From: Siphonodentalium dalli
Taxonomy: Eukaryota; Mollusca; Scaphopoda; Gadilida; Siphonodentaliidae
DNA length: 64,000 bases
Direction: 5' to 3'
NCBI GenBank assembly: GCA_032622095.1
Contig: CP136066.1
Span: 106,475,319-106,539,318 of the forward strand
Below, one piece after another: positions 11,154 through 22,914 of this stretch; within the stretch, counting starts at the first letter, position 1; each line of letters opens with the position of its first letter. The notes under the pieces were generated by a model. That model searched no databases and was not told the origin of the DNA. It saw only the letters and a list, made by a program, of their open reading frames with translations. The translations under genes and the position numbers were made by a program.

Positions 11154-11637
11154 GTAAAGGAAGAAGTCCTTTTAGAAATTTCTCAAATATAGATCAGCCA
11201 GAGTTAATCAATGACTGGGTCTGTTGATAATGATATGTTATCATTCACAAACATTTGTGTTGTGACAAGTTATAAAAATCCCATGCAGACGGCGATGCGA
11301 GCGGCGCGTTTTTCTGTGATTTATGTGTTGTCATCATCAACAGATAAAGTTTATTGTCGAATATTACTTGAACAGCTGTGATAGGATACATTTCTGGCAT
11401 CCATAGTCGCTCTCCGTGATTAGGCTCTCACTCCTACTATTGTTTTTTGACTGTCATAGCGACGCTCACATTTGACTCTTTCATCGCGACACTCACGTTC
11501 AACATGAATGTATATACATCAATTATGTTGTTTGTTCTAATTCAGCGCTAGATGCAGGAACCATGGATGACACTCCGCTCGCAATGCCACCTGCATGAGC
11601 CTTAATTCTATTCCATTTAAAAATCACCCAAATAAAG

Positions 11638-11845
11638 TAATGCCCTAAATAATCGACTCCTTAACCACAGGAGAATTATGGGTAATATTTCAGGATTTAG
11701 TCAGAAATATGGCTTGTTGCCATTCATGTGGAAAGCTCTCACTGAGAGCTTTCCGATGAATGGCAACAAGCCATATTTCCAACTAAATCCTAAAAAATTA
11801 CCCATAATTCTGCTGTGGTTAAGGAGTCAATTATCTAGGGCATTA
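11638..11845. repeat. 208-bp foldback hairpin
   Basis: Arms of about 100 bp meet near 11742: GCTTGTTGCCATTCATGTGG faces its near reverse complement, and the outer ends AATGCCCTAAATAATCGACT and AGTCAATTATCTAGGGCATT pair. There are only a few mismatches. A 78-residue frame runs through it, but because both arms are mirror images it is not evidence of a gene. Confidence 0.8.
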
Positions 11846-12296
11846 CGGTATATCTCATCCTATCTTAAACACCTACTGCTGTGTTATTCCTTGTTTCTAC
11901 ACTGTTGTCAGTAAATCCTCTAAATGCTGCTATTCCGAGGGAACTGGTATCAAATGTAATTAAATAATTTAAGGACTATGGAACTCAAATTATAGAGCAG
12001 GAGGCAGTAACACCCCTTGAAAACTGGCAGACAACCAGGGACATGCGACGGGGTTTGGGGAGGGGGACCCTCCCCACGAACTTTGGTCCAAATTTTCAGC
12101 AGTTAGAAAGTTCATGGGTTGAAATTGTTCACATTTGTGTATATATATAGCAGATATGGCACAGTAGCATGTTATATATACATCTCCGAAACATGCTGAG
12201 CGTTGCTCTTTGAAAATGTCTGGGACTATACAACACACAAGGCGCCTATTTTTAGAAGCAAATGTAAGTTCTGAGGCAGTGAAAAAAAAATTTGGG

Positions 12297-12385
12297 ATTG
12301 GGTGGGATTCGAACCGCAGGCCATGACGGCGAGCTCGCCTTGCGACTCAAAGAATGTTGTCAATACCACACGGCCAACCAGTAAT
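12297..12385 (-). repeat. tRNA-like (SINE head or tRNA pseudogene)
   Basis: On the minus strand a perfect B-box word GGTTCGAATCC (12305-12315) is preceded by an A-box-like TGGCCGTGTGG (12366-12376), spaced as in tRNAs with a long variable arm. A palindromic GGCGAGCTCGCC sits where a Ser/Leu-type variable arm would be. The acceptor and T stems do not pair properly, so it is not a functional tRNA. Either a tRNA-derived SINE fragment or an old pseudogene. Confidence 0.5.
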
Positions 12386-13083
12386 TAGTGAGGACTTCGT
12401 TGTTTTTAGACCAACAGAAGCATATTTTTCTACTTTTGGTCTGAAATGGCCATCAGTTGGAAATTTCCCAGCTGTAGGAGGTGTATACTCTTGAGTTAGC
12501 TGTTGGAAAGTTCACGGATGGAGGGTGGGGGTGCAATGGAATTTTTTTTAACTTGGGAGTTGGTCTAATTCAAATTTCAAGGTAGACACCCCCCTAAGAG
12601 AGACCCTCTAGCCACGTCCATGCTGGGAACAAGATTATTTACTGCAAAAGTCACTCCTTATTAAAGTAATGAATGGTAAAATGTTTCATCTTACCAAAAT
12701 TAGTTCATAATAATTTAATATTAAATATCCCTTTTCAGAAAAATAACTTTTGTCAATTTAAAAGTTATTCACCTGATCACATCAGAGATAGGCAACTTGA
12801 AATTTGAGACTGCTAATATCAGTAATGGTTACTTAAACTTCTCTTTACATTGAAATTTATCCAGTATTTCACGAAATGGAAATGTAAGTACCCATAGTCC
12901 TTAAGTTACAAATATGTGGCAAAATCTCCATTTTTAAGGTCTGAGAAAATCGTTAGAGATATTAATTATTATGAATGAGATTTCATATTGTTTCCCTCTG
13001 TTTTTCCTGAATATTTGTGGTGTGTGGTTTGAATGTGATAGCTATAATAAATTTATAAATTTCCTAGTGTTCCTTACATGACT

Positions 13084-14108
13084 CCAGTTAAAGGAGGGAG
13101 ATCAAGTGACCAATTTGTAATGGGGATTTTCATGCAAATCTCTGGAGCAAAAGTTATAGTTACAAATGTTTCTAGGCGTGACTTCATGTGATATTGAAAG
13201 TAACAGATATTAACCAGGTGGTCGTCTTGGAATAATGTTGTTTTTTGAATTCCAGAAAACAATTCTCAAAAATAGATTTACAGTAAACATTGATAGCGGT
13301 AATTTACCAAGCCCACCCGCCAGATAAAATAGCATTCAGACGAATTTGTTGCATTGCCACAATCTGTTATGTGTTGAACCAACCGTTCACATGGGTGCAT
13401 ATGTTGCTTTTTTACCCAGAGCTTCTGATTAATAACTGCAGCTAATAAGTTTGATATTGGAATAAATGCAATATTTCAAATCAAATTAATTCTACGATAA
13501 TGTCAAATCTCAACAACTAACACTTTATTGAAATAAAAACATTTAAGTAAATTTTCCTTCGCTTCAAAGACAGCCGTCATTTTTTAGGGATTGAAAACAA
13601 GAAATGTCATGACTCATGCCATATAAGGTATGCATTGCGCCTTCGGTTGCATTGAAAATAGAATCTATCTGTTGCGTACTTTTAACAGATACAACGTAAC
13701 AGATGCTTAGTAGTCATTTGAATGCCTTAATGTTATTGCCTGTAATCCAATTTCCACACAACATAATCATCTGAACACTACTTTCATGTCATAACTTTTT
13801 AACTCTTTCATGACGGGAGCTGCTCTGGTGCAGCATTAAAGATCATATACCAGTGCATTCACTTACATATGCAAGTCTCCCATAGGGAGCCTCACATATA
13901 TTAGAGCATGCACTGGTCTAAAAGATATAAGCATATATAAGAGAATGCATTTGCACAGGGTGTTCGCAAAATATCAGGAAGCTCCAGTAAAGAAAGGGTT
14001 AATGATATTGCCTGTCTGCGTTCCCAAACAACTGCTTCATATATAACTTTCGCTCTGGAGATTAGCATGGAAATCCAAATTCAAAATTTGTCACTTGACC
14101 TCCCTCCA
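13084..14108. mobile_element. ~1.0-kb element with ~70-bp inverted ends
   Basis: 13086-13160 (GGAGATCAAGTGACCAATTT...) matches the reverse complement of about 14040-14108 (AAATTTGTCACTTGACCTCC), including the shared inner words CATGCAAATCTC / GAGATTAGCATG and AAAGTTATA / TATAACTTT. The interior has no coding frame and hosts the F2 MITE at 13803-13998. Exact ends and target duplication are not resolved. Confidence 0.55.
13803..13998. mobile_element. Foldback MITE, family F2, copy 2
   Basis: Ends CTCTTTCATGACGGGAGCTG and, reversed, CCCTTTCTTTACTGGAGCTT, with TTAA on both sides (13799-13802 and 13999-14002). Compared with copy 1 it has about 50 bp more in the centre, with another small inverted stretch around GGAGCCTCACATATATTAGA. 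It is nested in the 13084-14108 element. Confidence 0.8.
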
Positions 14109-15634
14109 AAACTGAAAACTAACTAGGAGATAGCCTGAAGAAGAGATGATGTTCAGTAGGTGATATTATTACTTTTGCTTCATTCACTGAACATATTGGA
14201 GGCCATGATCCTTTCTATACTCAAAACAATGGATCTCGTTCCCTGTTGGCCCCATGTCAGCACCGCACTGGCCCAAAATTTACTTTTGGCAAATGAAAAT
14301 ATTTTTTGCCGAATTCTCTTAGATTTTAAATGAGATCAGGCCGAAAATTAGCGTTAATATAGACTTGTGTTGACAAAGGCTGTTACGATGACTACTGTTG
14401 TTTTAGTTAGATAAATTTAAACCTACGTTATTACCCAAGGTCAATTCAGTTACCTGAGATATTATATTTTTCTTCACAAATCATATAAATTTGCAGACTA
14501 TATTCAAAACAAGCTTTGTTTCATTTCAAATTTTCATCTACCACAAAATTCTACATGTATGTCTTTAGTTGAAAGCTTATTTCTCTTTCCAACTTGATAT
14601 ATATATAGCTTGTATACACACAAAATAGTTAGGTTCAAGAATATAATATACTAGTATACACAAAATAGTTGGGCTCTTGAACAATATTTGTAACATTCAA
14701 ACCTTGAAAATTGTTTACATGAATGGTGAACAACCTCTTAGCAGGCTATCTCCTCTTGTGATGTTGATTTTGAGAGCGATATATTGTTGCCGATATTCAC
14801 GCAAATGATATTCCAAATAAAGTAAAAAGCTTCTTATATTGAATGGGACCTTTGTTTGTCTCTTCCTTCCCAAGTGTGTATACCCGGTAAGGTTGTCCAT
14901 GGTGATGAGGTTTAATTGTGTTGTCATTCCTTTTGATGCCCATTTTAAGATACCTTACTCGTATTAAAATTCGTGCAGTACTATTTTAAAAACAGCGAAA
15001 AACAGTATGACTCATAAGTTTAGGCTATATCAAACAACATAACGTAGGGAAAATAAAGAGGGGTATTTTAGATAGATATAATACACACATATATTTACAT
15101 GGGCAACCAATCAATCTCAACGCCATCAATCATACGTACATGTAAAGCAATGAATCATGGTATATATTTGATGGAAATGCTTCTGAGAAATGCACATATT
15201 CCAGAATGAATGTGCACAAAAGAATGTCTCCGTATTCACGACCCTGTCAGTGGTGCGCGAATTCAAAGCGGCGAATTCAAAACTGAGTGAAAAATAGTAC
15301 TGCGCGAATTTAAATACAAGTAAGGTAGTGTATCTCTTCCTCTGCGGCAAGCTTAAAATAGATTGCAGGGTGTAAAATAATAGATATTAATCGAGGACAC
15401 CTGTCTGGTAAAAGCTTCATCTATTAATAACAATTTTATTCAGAATTTTTCTCCTTGAATACTACTTTCTGGTGGGCAGGTAAAGGGGCTATTTTTAGAA
15501 CAACTCTTGCAGAAATGTTCTGAGTGTTTCAAGAGGGAGAACTCTATCTTGTTAGTACCCTCAATCGAGGCAAATGTGATTTCAACTAAGATATTTCACT
15601 GTAAATTACACTCATAATACTATGTCTGCTGATA
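14109..15634. other. Intergenic stretch, nothing recognised
   Basis: A direct repeat of CACAAAATAGTTRGGYTC occurs twice (about 14620 and 14658). GCGAATTCAAA-type words recur near 15256-15310. No gene is supported. Confidence 0.4.
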
Positions 15635-15692
15635 GCATCACTAAATTCACACTCCAGGGACCTCATTCTGCAAATGTCAGACACACTATATT
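15635..15692. repeat. Half-copy of the 10.9-kb double-hairpin repeat
   Basis: GATAGCATCACTAAATTCAC, then ACCTCATTCTGCAAATGTCA and GACACACTAT, match in order the right part of the 10904-11153 element. The mirror half is missing. This shows the element is dispersed. Confidence 0.75.
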
Positions 15693-16051
15693 TTCATTGA
15701 TTTTTTTTTGCGCGCAAATTTTTTTTATTGTGTCTGTTTCATCTTGCTTGGCAGTTTTTCTAATGAAAATTGTCTAGTTCACAGTGTAGTTCAATAAAAA
15801 AATACTTCAGATAGCTCTAGGGTAGGGTGAACTTAATGCAGTCTGACAATATCAGCTAACAACTCATGACAGAATATTAATTACAATAATTCTTATACTC
15901 TTTATTCATACAGTTAGTTGATGCATGAGTGTAATGTATGAAATAAGTATTTGTATCAGTGTTTGTACACTAAAATTGATTGCATATCAGCATATGTGAT
16001 ACAATTATGGCCATGTGACACTCAACGTAGGGCAACTCATTTTATTTTTAA

Positions 16052-16373
16052 CCCTTCGAATACTGGCCCCAGAGCATTAGTAGCACCCTGGCGTAGGGCT
16101 CCCACTCGTTCAAATAACCGCCGGTATTCTCAGTGTATCAGAATAATGTATAGTTAATAATATATAGTAGACACAGGTAGACATATAATAGTAAATCAAG
16201 AGTACAGCCGGTATACTGTAAACAGAAGACCAAATTGGAGTTATCTTCCCTACACCAACACAATGACGTTACGCTTTCTGTGACCTCATCTCCACGGTCA
16301 CATGTCACTAAAGTGCACGTCCGTGTATATGGATTTGGCACTAAATTTACCATCCGCGTTCAAACTCAAAGGG
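16052..16373. mobile_element. TTAA-flanked element (322 bp)
   Basis: CCCTTCGAATACTGG at the left and, reversed, CCCTTTGAGTTTGAA at the right, with TTAA on each side (16048-16051 and 16374-16377). The inverted ends are short and imperfect. Interior words such as CCGGTATTC and CCGGTATACTG recall the CCGGAATACCGG of the 1740-2869 element, so a distant relationship is possible. Confidence 0.6.
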
Positions 16374-16377
16374 TTAA

Positions 16378-17483
16378 ACAATATTTTAGGCCTAGTCCTA
16401 AGTCGTAATGCGAGGTCGGGTCTGTGGTCATGCAGGCATACATAAATGCTAATTCATATGCACATTTTCCTTTTTGGTATTACTATAGGCTCTAGGCCTA
16501 CTAGTTGATGTCTGAAAAAAAGATAAATTTAATTTTGTGTAATTTTTTATTCTATTATAGGCCCTAACACTGGCCCTAGTTATTTTTTGTTGTCATTCCA
16601 GGGGATTCGACATATTTTTCATCTACTCACACAGATGAATAGGCTGGGTTATAAATTTACCAATATAATCACATCATATTCTACCTTTGTTGATTGCTTA
16701 GAGTTCAATTTAGTTGAGATTATCGCTGATTACTGCTGATTATCGCATAATTATCAGCCAAGAAAATATTTGTCTTGTACATGTTTGTAAACAGGAAGTA
16801 ACATTTAATTTGGTCTTTCAAAGAAGGGACCAATATAGAGCGGTTGGTCGTTTTTACAGACGGGACCAACATAAAACCTTGGGGTCTTGGGGTGGGTGTC
16901 TAAAATTTTATGAAAAAAAAATGCAAGAAAGGGTGGGTGGGTGTAAAAAAAATGGCAATGTAAAAAAAACACCCCCACGTCTCGCAACTTTTTTACGCCC
17001 CCCCCCCCCCTGTATGCATGACTAAATCCTTTGACAGACACTACAGTCCACTTCCCTCATCCGATTGTCACCAACTTTTAGATGGGAGCTATCAAATGTT
17101 TTTGAATTTCATTGCCAGTGGCCATCTTGGATTTTACTTTATATATATGTCTCCTCATGTTGATAATCTAGGATCACTTAGACATTTCAACTTTCTGCAT
17201 TCCTAATCGGTTCATTGACTGTAAAACATGAAATTATTCCCTTTCCAAGTTGAGCTAATGTGTCATTGACACTTTCATTTGTTTCTCATCATGGAGTATC
17301 ACACAGACTATTAAAATGGGCACAAATATTTCGATCCCAGTCATATGAATACTCTGAAACAAATTTAATATCCATAAATTCTGTATACAATTTGTGAAAA
17401 CCATACACTAAAAAGAGATGTATTCTGACACGCCATTGGCGATCATGTAGGATTCATGTGTTGTAGACATAAGGTACAATATA
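16378..17483. other. Intergenic stretch with low-complexity tracts
   Basis: Holds a purine-rich tract (about 16905-16970), a C13 run (16998-17010) and, at 17055-17135 on the minus strand, a fragment of tandem family R1 (CCAAGATGGCCACTGGCAAT and GATAGCTCCCATCTAAAAG when reversed). No gene is supported. Confidence 0.5.
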
Positions 17484-17572
17484 GGACATTAATATCACAA
17501 AATGAATATATGATAGAACAAAATCAAATATATCATATCATTAAATATTGTGATATCACAAAATGATTTTAA
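17484..17572. repeat. GATATCA-type repeat, left of F1 copy 2
   Basis: Repeats of AATATCACAAAATGAATATA / TGTGATATCACAAAATGA. The last 32 bp (17541-17572, starting TTAAATATTGTGATATCACA) reappear exactly at 18042-18073 on the other side of the F1 MITE. Confidence 0.75.
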
Positions 17573-17573
17573 A

Positions 17574-18040
17574 GGTACTCAATCCGTAAAGAGGGTCCCC
17601 ATCTCAACAGATTCCAACAACAACAATCCGATCAGAGGGTCCTATATTACTATTTCTTTGGCTTTGGGGGTAAAAAATATTTGATTCGAGTCGAGGAACC
17701 CATCAAACAAAGCTCAGAGTTATTAGATATTGATTTTTGAAATTTTTTATGTTCTCCAGATGAGTACTAATAGCTGCCGTAATCTGCTCTGGATGTGTAC
17801 TCCAAATCTATTCAAACAGACAAGGATGGATAACTCTAAAATCAAGTGGTAATTTTAACGCAATTTTGACTGAGTTCTGGGCCAGATAGTATTCCCGATA
17901 ATGAAAAATAATAGATTTCTAAAATCAATATCTAACAAATCTGAGCTTTGATGGGTGACTTCCTCGACTCGAATCAAATATTTTTGACCCCCGAAGCCAT
18001 TGAAATAGTAACTGAGAGGAGTTTTATCGGATTGAGTACC
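17574..18040. mobile_element. Foldback MITE, family F1, copy 2
   Basis: Termini GGTACTCAATCCG and, reversed, GGTACTCAATCCGATAAAAC. Long arms include AAAAATATTTGATTCGAGTC and its inverse. The centre (17755-17860) is unpaired. It is the best-preserved copy of the family. It sits between two exact 32-bp copies of the GATATCA repeat. Confidence 0.8.
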
Positions 18041-18409
18041 TTTAAATATTGTGATATCACAAAATGATTTTAAGATAGCACTAAATCCAAATTTGTGTGA
18101 AAACGCAGCGTGCGACATGGCTAACTGTGGCATAGTAATTATGATGACCAATTGTCACCAAACTCCACCATAATAATTAAGATGTCACACCTACTATGCC
18201 ATCGCTACTGTGGCACGTGTGTCCGCAGCCAGTGACTAAAAAGCAGTCAGCAGAATAATTGGGTGTGCTTTTCAAAGTTCAGCCGAATTGCATCTGCAGC
18301 CAGTTATTTATATAGATCACGTTATCATTTAATGTGCTGCGTGGGCTAGTATCAAATTATCAGCAGATTTTATTACGGGAATAAATCATCAAAAATCAAT
18401 AGAAATATC

Positions 18410-18566
18410 AGAAATGAATGTAGTGGGTGTGTGTTATTATGGGATATGGCGCTGTGATCAATGGGGGCACATTTATTGAGAACCGCTTTGTGGTTCACAC
18501 AAAATGCCCCAACAACTGCATCGCAGAATCCCACAATAAAACACACACCCACTACATTCATTTCTT
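18410..18566. repeat. Foldback with 25-bp arms
   Basis: GAAATGAATGTAGTGGGTGT (from 18412) is mirrored by ACACCCACTACATTCATTTC ending at 18566, with weaker pairing inward. A 62-residue frame spans it but is explained by the hairpin. Confidence 0.7.
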
Positions 18567-19439
18567 AATTATCAGACTGAAGTTCCTTTGAATTTTGTTT
18601 ATTCCTTGAATATCTTCTGACATTGACTGTTGAATAGAAATGTGACAATGATCGTTGCTTTGTTAATATGGGATGTGAAATGTTCCTTATAAGATTGAAC
18701 ACAATCATTGATTTTGAAACAATATATTGATTGTTATTTGACACATGTTTAATTTAATTCGACATACTTTTTGACCGAACGATTGCCCATAAAATCGGTG
18801 GTAACAAATCAGTGCCCAGTTGTGACATATTGAGATTTATGTGATGGTGGTAGAATTTGTCACCTCATTTTTACCGAAGGTGGTGCATAGTTATGGGGCG
18901 CCGTTCCTCTATTTATGACCTATTTAGTGATATTAATAATACTTTTTATGATATCACTAAATGAATAAATGATATCACAAAATCGAATATATGATATCAT
19001 TAAATATTGTATGATATCACAAATTGATTTCAAGATATCTCTAAATCCAATTTGTGATATCATAAATTAATTTTTTTTATATCACAAAATCGAATCATTT
19101 TTATCACAAAACAGTAAGCATTTAGTGATGGCACTAATTCGATTTTGTGATATCATAAATTAATTTTGTGATGTCATAAAATTGAATTTGAGATATCACT
19201 AATTATTTTTGTGATATCAGTAAATAGAAAATTGGCATAGCTGCAGGGGGGGGGGGTCAGGAACATATTTCTGGACACTAGGCCGGTAGGCCCACCACCC
19301 CCTAATTTTAATTTTTTCCGATTCTGGGATAGGGACCCACCCCCTCCAAACTGCTTCAAATGACTATTTTACTCTGTTTTCCTGATTTTTAACCGATATA
19401 TGTTCGGTATCATGATCAACAAGACTTTAAAGTTTCAAA

Positions 19440-19950
19440 ACTTTTCTCCAATAAATGTGGGCTGTAAGGTGTGCTGGTGGATTGACATTTGAAATCCAAG
19501 GTGGCTGCTGGCGGCCATGTTTGTTTTAAACAAAAATTGGGGAGAGGGAGGCTCCCATATCTAGAGATCACCTCAAAGATCCATATGAAGTTTGGTGATG
19601 ATTGGATGAGAAATGTGACCTGTAAGGTGTGCTAAAAGATTTAGTCATACAAAGAGTAAATTTCAAGATGGCCGCTGGAAGCCATGTTTTTTTTTACAGA
19701 ATTCGTGACAAAATGGTAGGCACCAATTGATACGTCACACTGACGATCCATATGAAGTTTGGTGATGATCGAATGAGGGATAAGTTATGTAGGGTGTGTT
19801 AAAGGATTTAGTGATGCAAAGAGTAAAATCAAATATGGCTGCCGGCGGCCAAGTTTTTCATCGAAAATCGTTCAAATTTGACAGCTCCCATCTAGAGGAG
19901 ATTCTAGATCCATATACCGAATATCGTTGAAATCGGTCGAAGTTTAAATC
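19440..19950 (+). repeat. Tandem family R1, block 1
   Basis: About 2.5-3 diverged units of about 175 bp, each containing in order AATGTGGGCTGTAAGGTGTG or a similar word, CCAAGATGGCCGCTGG, GGCTCCCATCTAGAG, GATCCATATGAAGTTTGGTG and ATGATYGGATGAG. Further blocks occur at 58290-59125 and, as a fragment, at 17055-17135. Confidence 0.8.
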
Positions 19951-20230
19951 TAAGCCTGCCCATGTCAATGTGCATTGATAGATCCTTGATGAAAACATTT
20001 AGCAAGCTGACCTTTTCATTACCCATTGGTGTCATCCCTCATTATTAACTGATGGTGAACTCAAACACCCTACCAAGAGTTAAGTACATACCTATTACAT
20101 CATAGAAGCATTCTTAAAACCTTTTTTCCCCAATATTTTGAAGAAAAATTACTCAAGGAAAAAATGTGTCAGCCGGGCTGCTGAACCACCCACACACCCC
20201 CCCGCCTAGTGTTTGGAAAATATGTGCAGA

Positions 20231-20259
20231 CCCCCCCCCCCCCCCCCCCCCCCCCCCCC
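20231..20259 (+). repeat. C29 homopolymer
   Basis: Twenty-nine consecutive C residues, in a C-rich context that also has shorter C runs at 20200-20205. The true length should be treated as uncertain. Confidence 0.9.
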
Positions 20260-20831
20260 ATATAGCTGGACTACTTATTCCGTCAACATTTTGTGATATC
20301 ATTAAATTATCTTTTTATATCATAAAATCGAAATATTGATATCACTAAATGCTTACTTATTTTGTGATATCATATATTTGATTTTGTGATATCACTAATT
20401 CCCCAACATTTTATGATATCACAAAATCATGATATCTTAAAATCATTTTATGATATCTTAAAATATTTAATGACATCATATATATTCGATTTTATGATAT
20501 AAAATATTGATTTAGTGATATCATAAAATTAATTATTGGTATCACTATATATAATAAATAGAGGAACGGCGTCCGTGAATTAGTTATATCATAAAATCGA
20601 ATATGTCATATAAAATAAAGAGTATATTAATGATATCACAAAATTATTATATGATATCACAAATTCTAATAAGTGATATTACAAAATGAATATATGATAT
20701 CACAAAATCGAATATGTGATATCGCTAAATTCTTATAATTTTATGATATCATATATTCGATTTTGTGATATCATATATTCGTTTTGTGATATCACAAAAT
20801 ATATAATAAATAGAAGAAGTGGCGCCCCATA

Positions 20832-21834
20832 CAACAATAGATCAAAAATATTTTTCATCATGCCAATTAAGTAATCTTTCCTGTTTATTGCAGAGTTCCT
20901 GTAAGCTATTGGATGCTACGAAGATGTGGATTGTGCAGCATAAATTGTGTTATTTGTGTTAGTTTTTGTTGTTTCTGGTAGTACTCCTCGCTGCCTTTCG
21001 CCAAGCTGCTCTTTCTGATGTGTTCTTGATTATTCTTATATGCAGAGATGGATTAAACCGGGAAGAACCAGATGGTCTCCGTTTGGGAAAGGGGTGGGGT
21101 CGGTCCATTATGGAATTTCCCACTCTAGCCCATCCCCAATTAATCCAGAATTGTTTTTACTCAAGTCCGTGAAATTCCATTTGCACCATGCAGACCACCA
21201 TAGTTCCGCTAGAAGGCCAAACTTCGGAGTTGTACTTTTTATCATACTATATAAAGCACAATAGGTAATTATCCTCTTTTGTTCGAAGATATGTAACTTT
21301 TATGAGCCTGTATGGTTTCCATAATATTGGAACATACACGAGACGATTATGCAACTTGTCTGTAAGCTCATTGAAATTGTTTCAAACATAGTACTTGTAA
21401 GTTGTAAAAATTACCTGATGTTATCGAGACTTCATGCAAATTGCAGTGTACGTCTTAATAATTGTTGTCTGCGTATATTCCTTGAACGTAAATGTGTCAT
21501 ATATTTCAAGTCCGATGTGAGAGCTCAGCTATGTCCATGCACAAAATAACCGCCATCCATTGTATTATATGTATATAGTTTCTCGCCTTCGTCCATTGAC
21601 ACATCCACACAAAAAATAACTCTTGGCATTATTTTGACGAATTTTGCCGAATAAGTATAACGAATGAGCAACGGAATTCGCTTTGCTTCCAAAGTTAGGT
21701 AAATTCCATTTACAGACCCAACTTTTCCAAACTGTCGATCATCTCATCTATGGTTGGAAATTGTCCAACTGATGGACATTTCAGTCACATAAATATTTTG
21801 GAACTTCTGTCTATCTGTATGTATGTATGTATGT
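20832..21834. other. Intergenic stretch, nothing recognised
   Basis: Several 60-75-residue overlapping frames, none with a recognisable domain. TATGTATG microsatellite-like sequence at about 21815-21833. Confidence 0.4.
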
Positions 21835-22105
21835 TCCGATCCGACTCGAATTTGGTATGTAAGCCTACTTTGATCCCGGGAACAATACGGGTGGGTCCAG
21901 TTTCACGTGCGACCGTGTCCTTGACCTTGACCTCGCTCATATACGCTCATATGGGCATGTTACTGAACCCCGACCGATCCGACTCAAATTTGGTATGTAG
22001 GCCTACTTTGATCCCGAGAACAATATGGGCGGGTCCAATTTCACGTGCGACCGTGTCATTGGCCTTGACCTTGGCCTCACTCAATACGCGCTCATATAGG
22101 CATGC
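21835..22105 (+). repeat. Tandem duplication (~135 bp)
   Basis: Two units share CCGATCCGACTCRAATTTGG, GGCCTACTTTGATCCCG, ACAATAYGGGYGGGTCCA and TTTCACGTGCGACCGTGTC. A 121-residue frame stays open across both because the units are in phase. The first unit contains TGACCTTGA (21922-21930). Confidence 0.75.
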
Positions 22106-22659
22106 ATGTGTCTGACCGATCGAACAATAGTTTGTCCAGACGCTGTATATTCTGCCTTGGACTAATATTAGTCCCAGATTCTGCCCAGACGGAGACATCC
22201 ATAAATAGCCCGGACGAAGTCGGACACATCAGCTATATAGTAATAACTAATGTTGTGCTCTGCCAGGCACGAAATTTCCAACAAAATCCAGAGTTGTAGG
22301 CTCCTTGCACACGACTGAGAAATCCCTATCGCCACGTCCCTGCATATATATGGTTCACTTGCAGTATAATCCCCATAAATGGGGGGGGGGGGTGTAAGTA
22401 GAAGAAGATAGTTAGAAATGAGTAATATCTCGTATATATGTGTATATATATAGGCACCATTCTGTTGTTAGTTCATTTGTATTTTTTTTTTTATTTAATA
22501 AATCTTCTTGTTAAAACATTAATCGATGCAGTGCCTTCGTATTTCCATCGATATTGTTAAGTATATATTCAAGTTTCAAATGACATTAAATACCATGCCC
22601 CTATGTACAGGAATACATACCTTGACAGAAGTTGGGGCTCCTATATATATAGATATATA

Positions 22660-22914
22660 CGAAAGCGCATTATATATATATATAGGGTCATCCGCACGAA
22701 ACACCACCACCCCACAATATACAAATACATAACTCGTTATAACGACTTGCAACAACTCGTTATAACAACGTACATGCAACCTGTTATATAACTCGTTGTA
22801 GAAATAAAAACAAGTCGTTATAAAATTTACATGTCATTATAACGTTTTGTTGTGAGTTGTATATTTGGGGTGCGCCGTGGTGTTTTGGATGGCCCTATAT
22901 TTAATGCGCTTTCG
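22660..22914. mobile_element. 255-bp MITE with ~60-bp inverted repeats
   Basis: The left end CGAAAGCGCATTATATATAT is mirrored by TTAATGCGCTTTCG ending at 22914. Arms continue through GGGTCATCC / GGATGGCCC and ACACCACCACCCCACAATAT / ATTTGGGGTGCGCCGTGGTG. The centre contains repeats of ACTCGTTATAACGACTTG. No coding capacity. Confidence 0.75.

Larger units (their letters stand above)
18892..20831. mobile_element. Composite element: TATGGGGCGCC ends, GATATCA arrays
   Basis: The left end reads TATGGGGCGCCGTTCCTCTA and the right end, reversed, TATGGGGCGCCACTTCTTCT followed by TTTAT. A second copy of this end lies at about 20554-20574. Inward of both ends are dense arrays of TTTTGTGATATCACAAAAT and variants (18930-19240 and 20285-20800), containing dozens of GATATC palindromes. 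The middle is occupied by a block of tandem family R1 and a C29 run. No transposase is visible. It is likely a non-autonomous element with an internal insertion. Confidence 0.65.

Noticed and set aside
12297..12385. Functional tRNA gene
   Set aside because: B-box is perfect but acceptor and T stems do not pair and no clear anticodon stem is present.
17484..20831. One single 3.3-kb element covering all GATATCA repeats
   Set aside because: The GC-rich inverted ends enclose only 18892-20831. The 17.5-18.1 kb repeats lie outside and are separated by unrelated sequence including a foldback.
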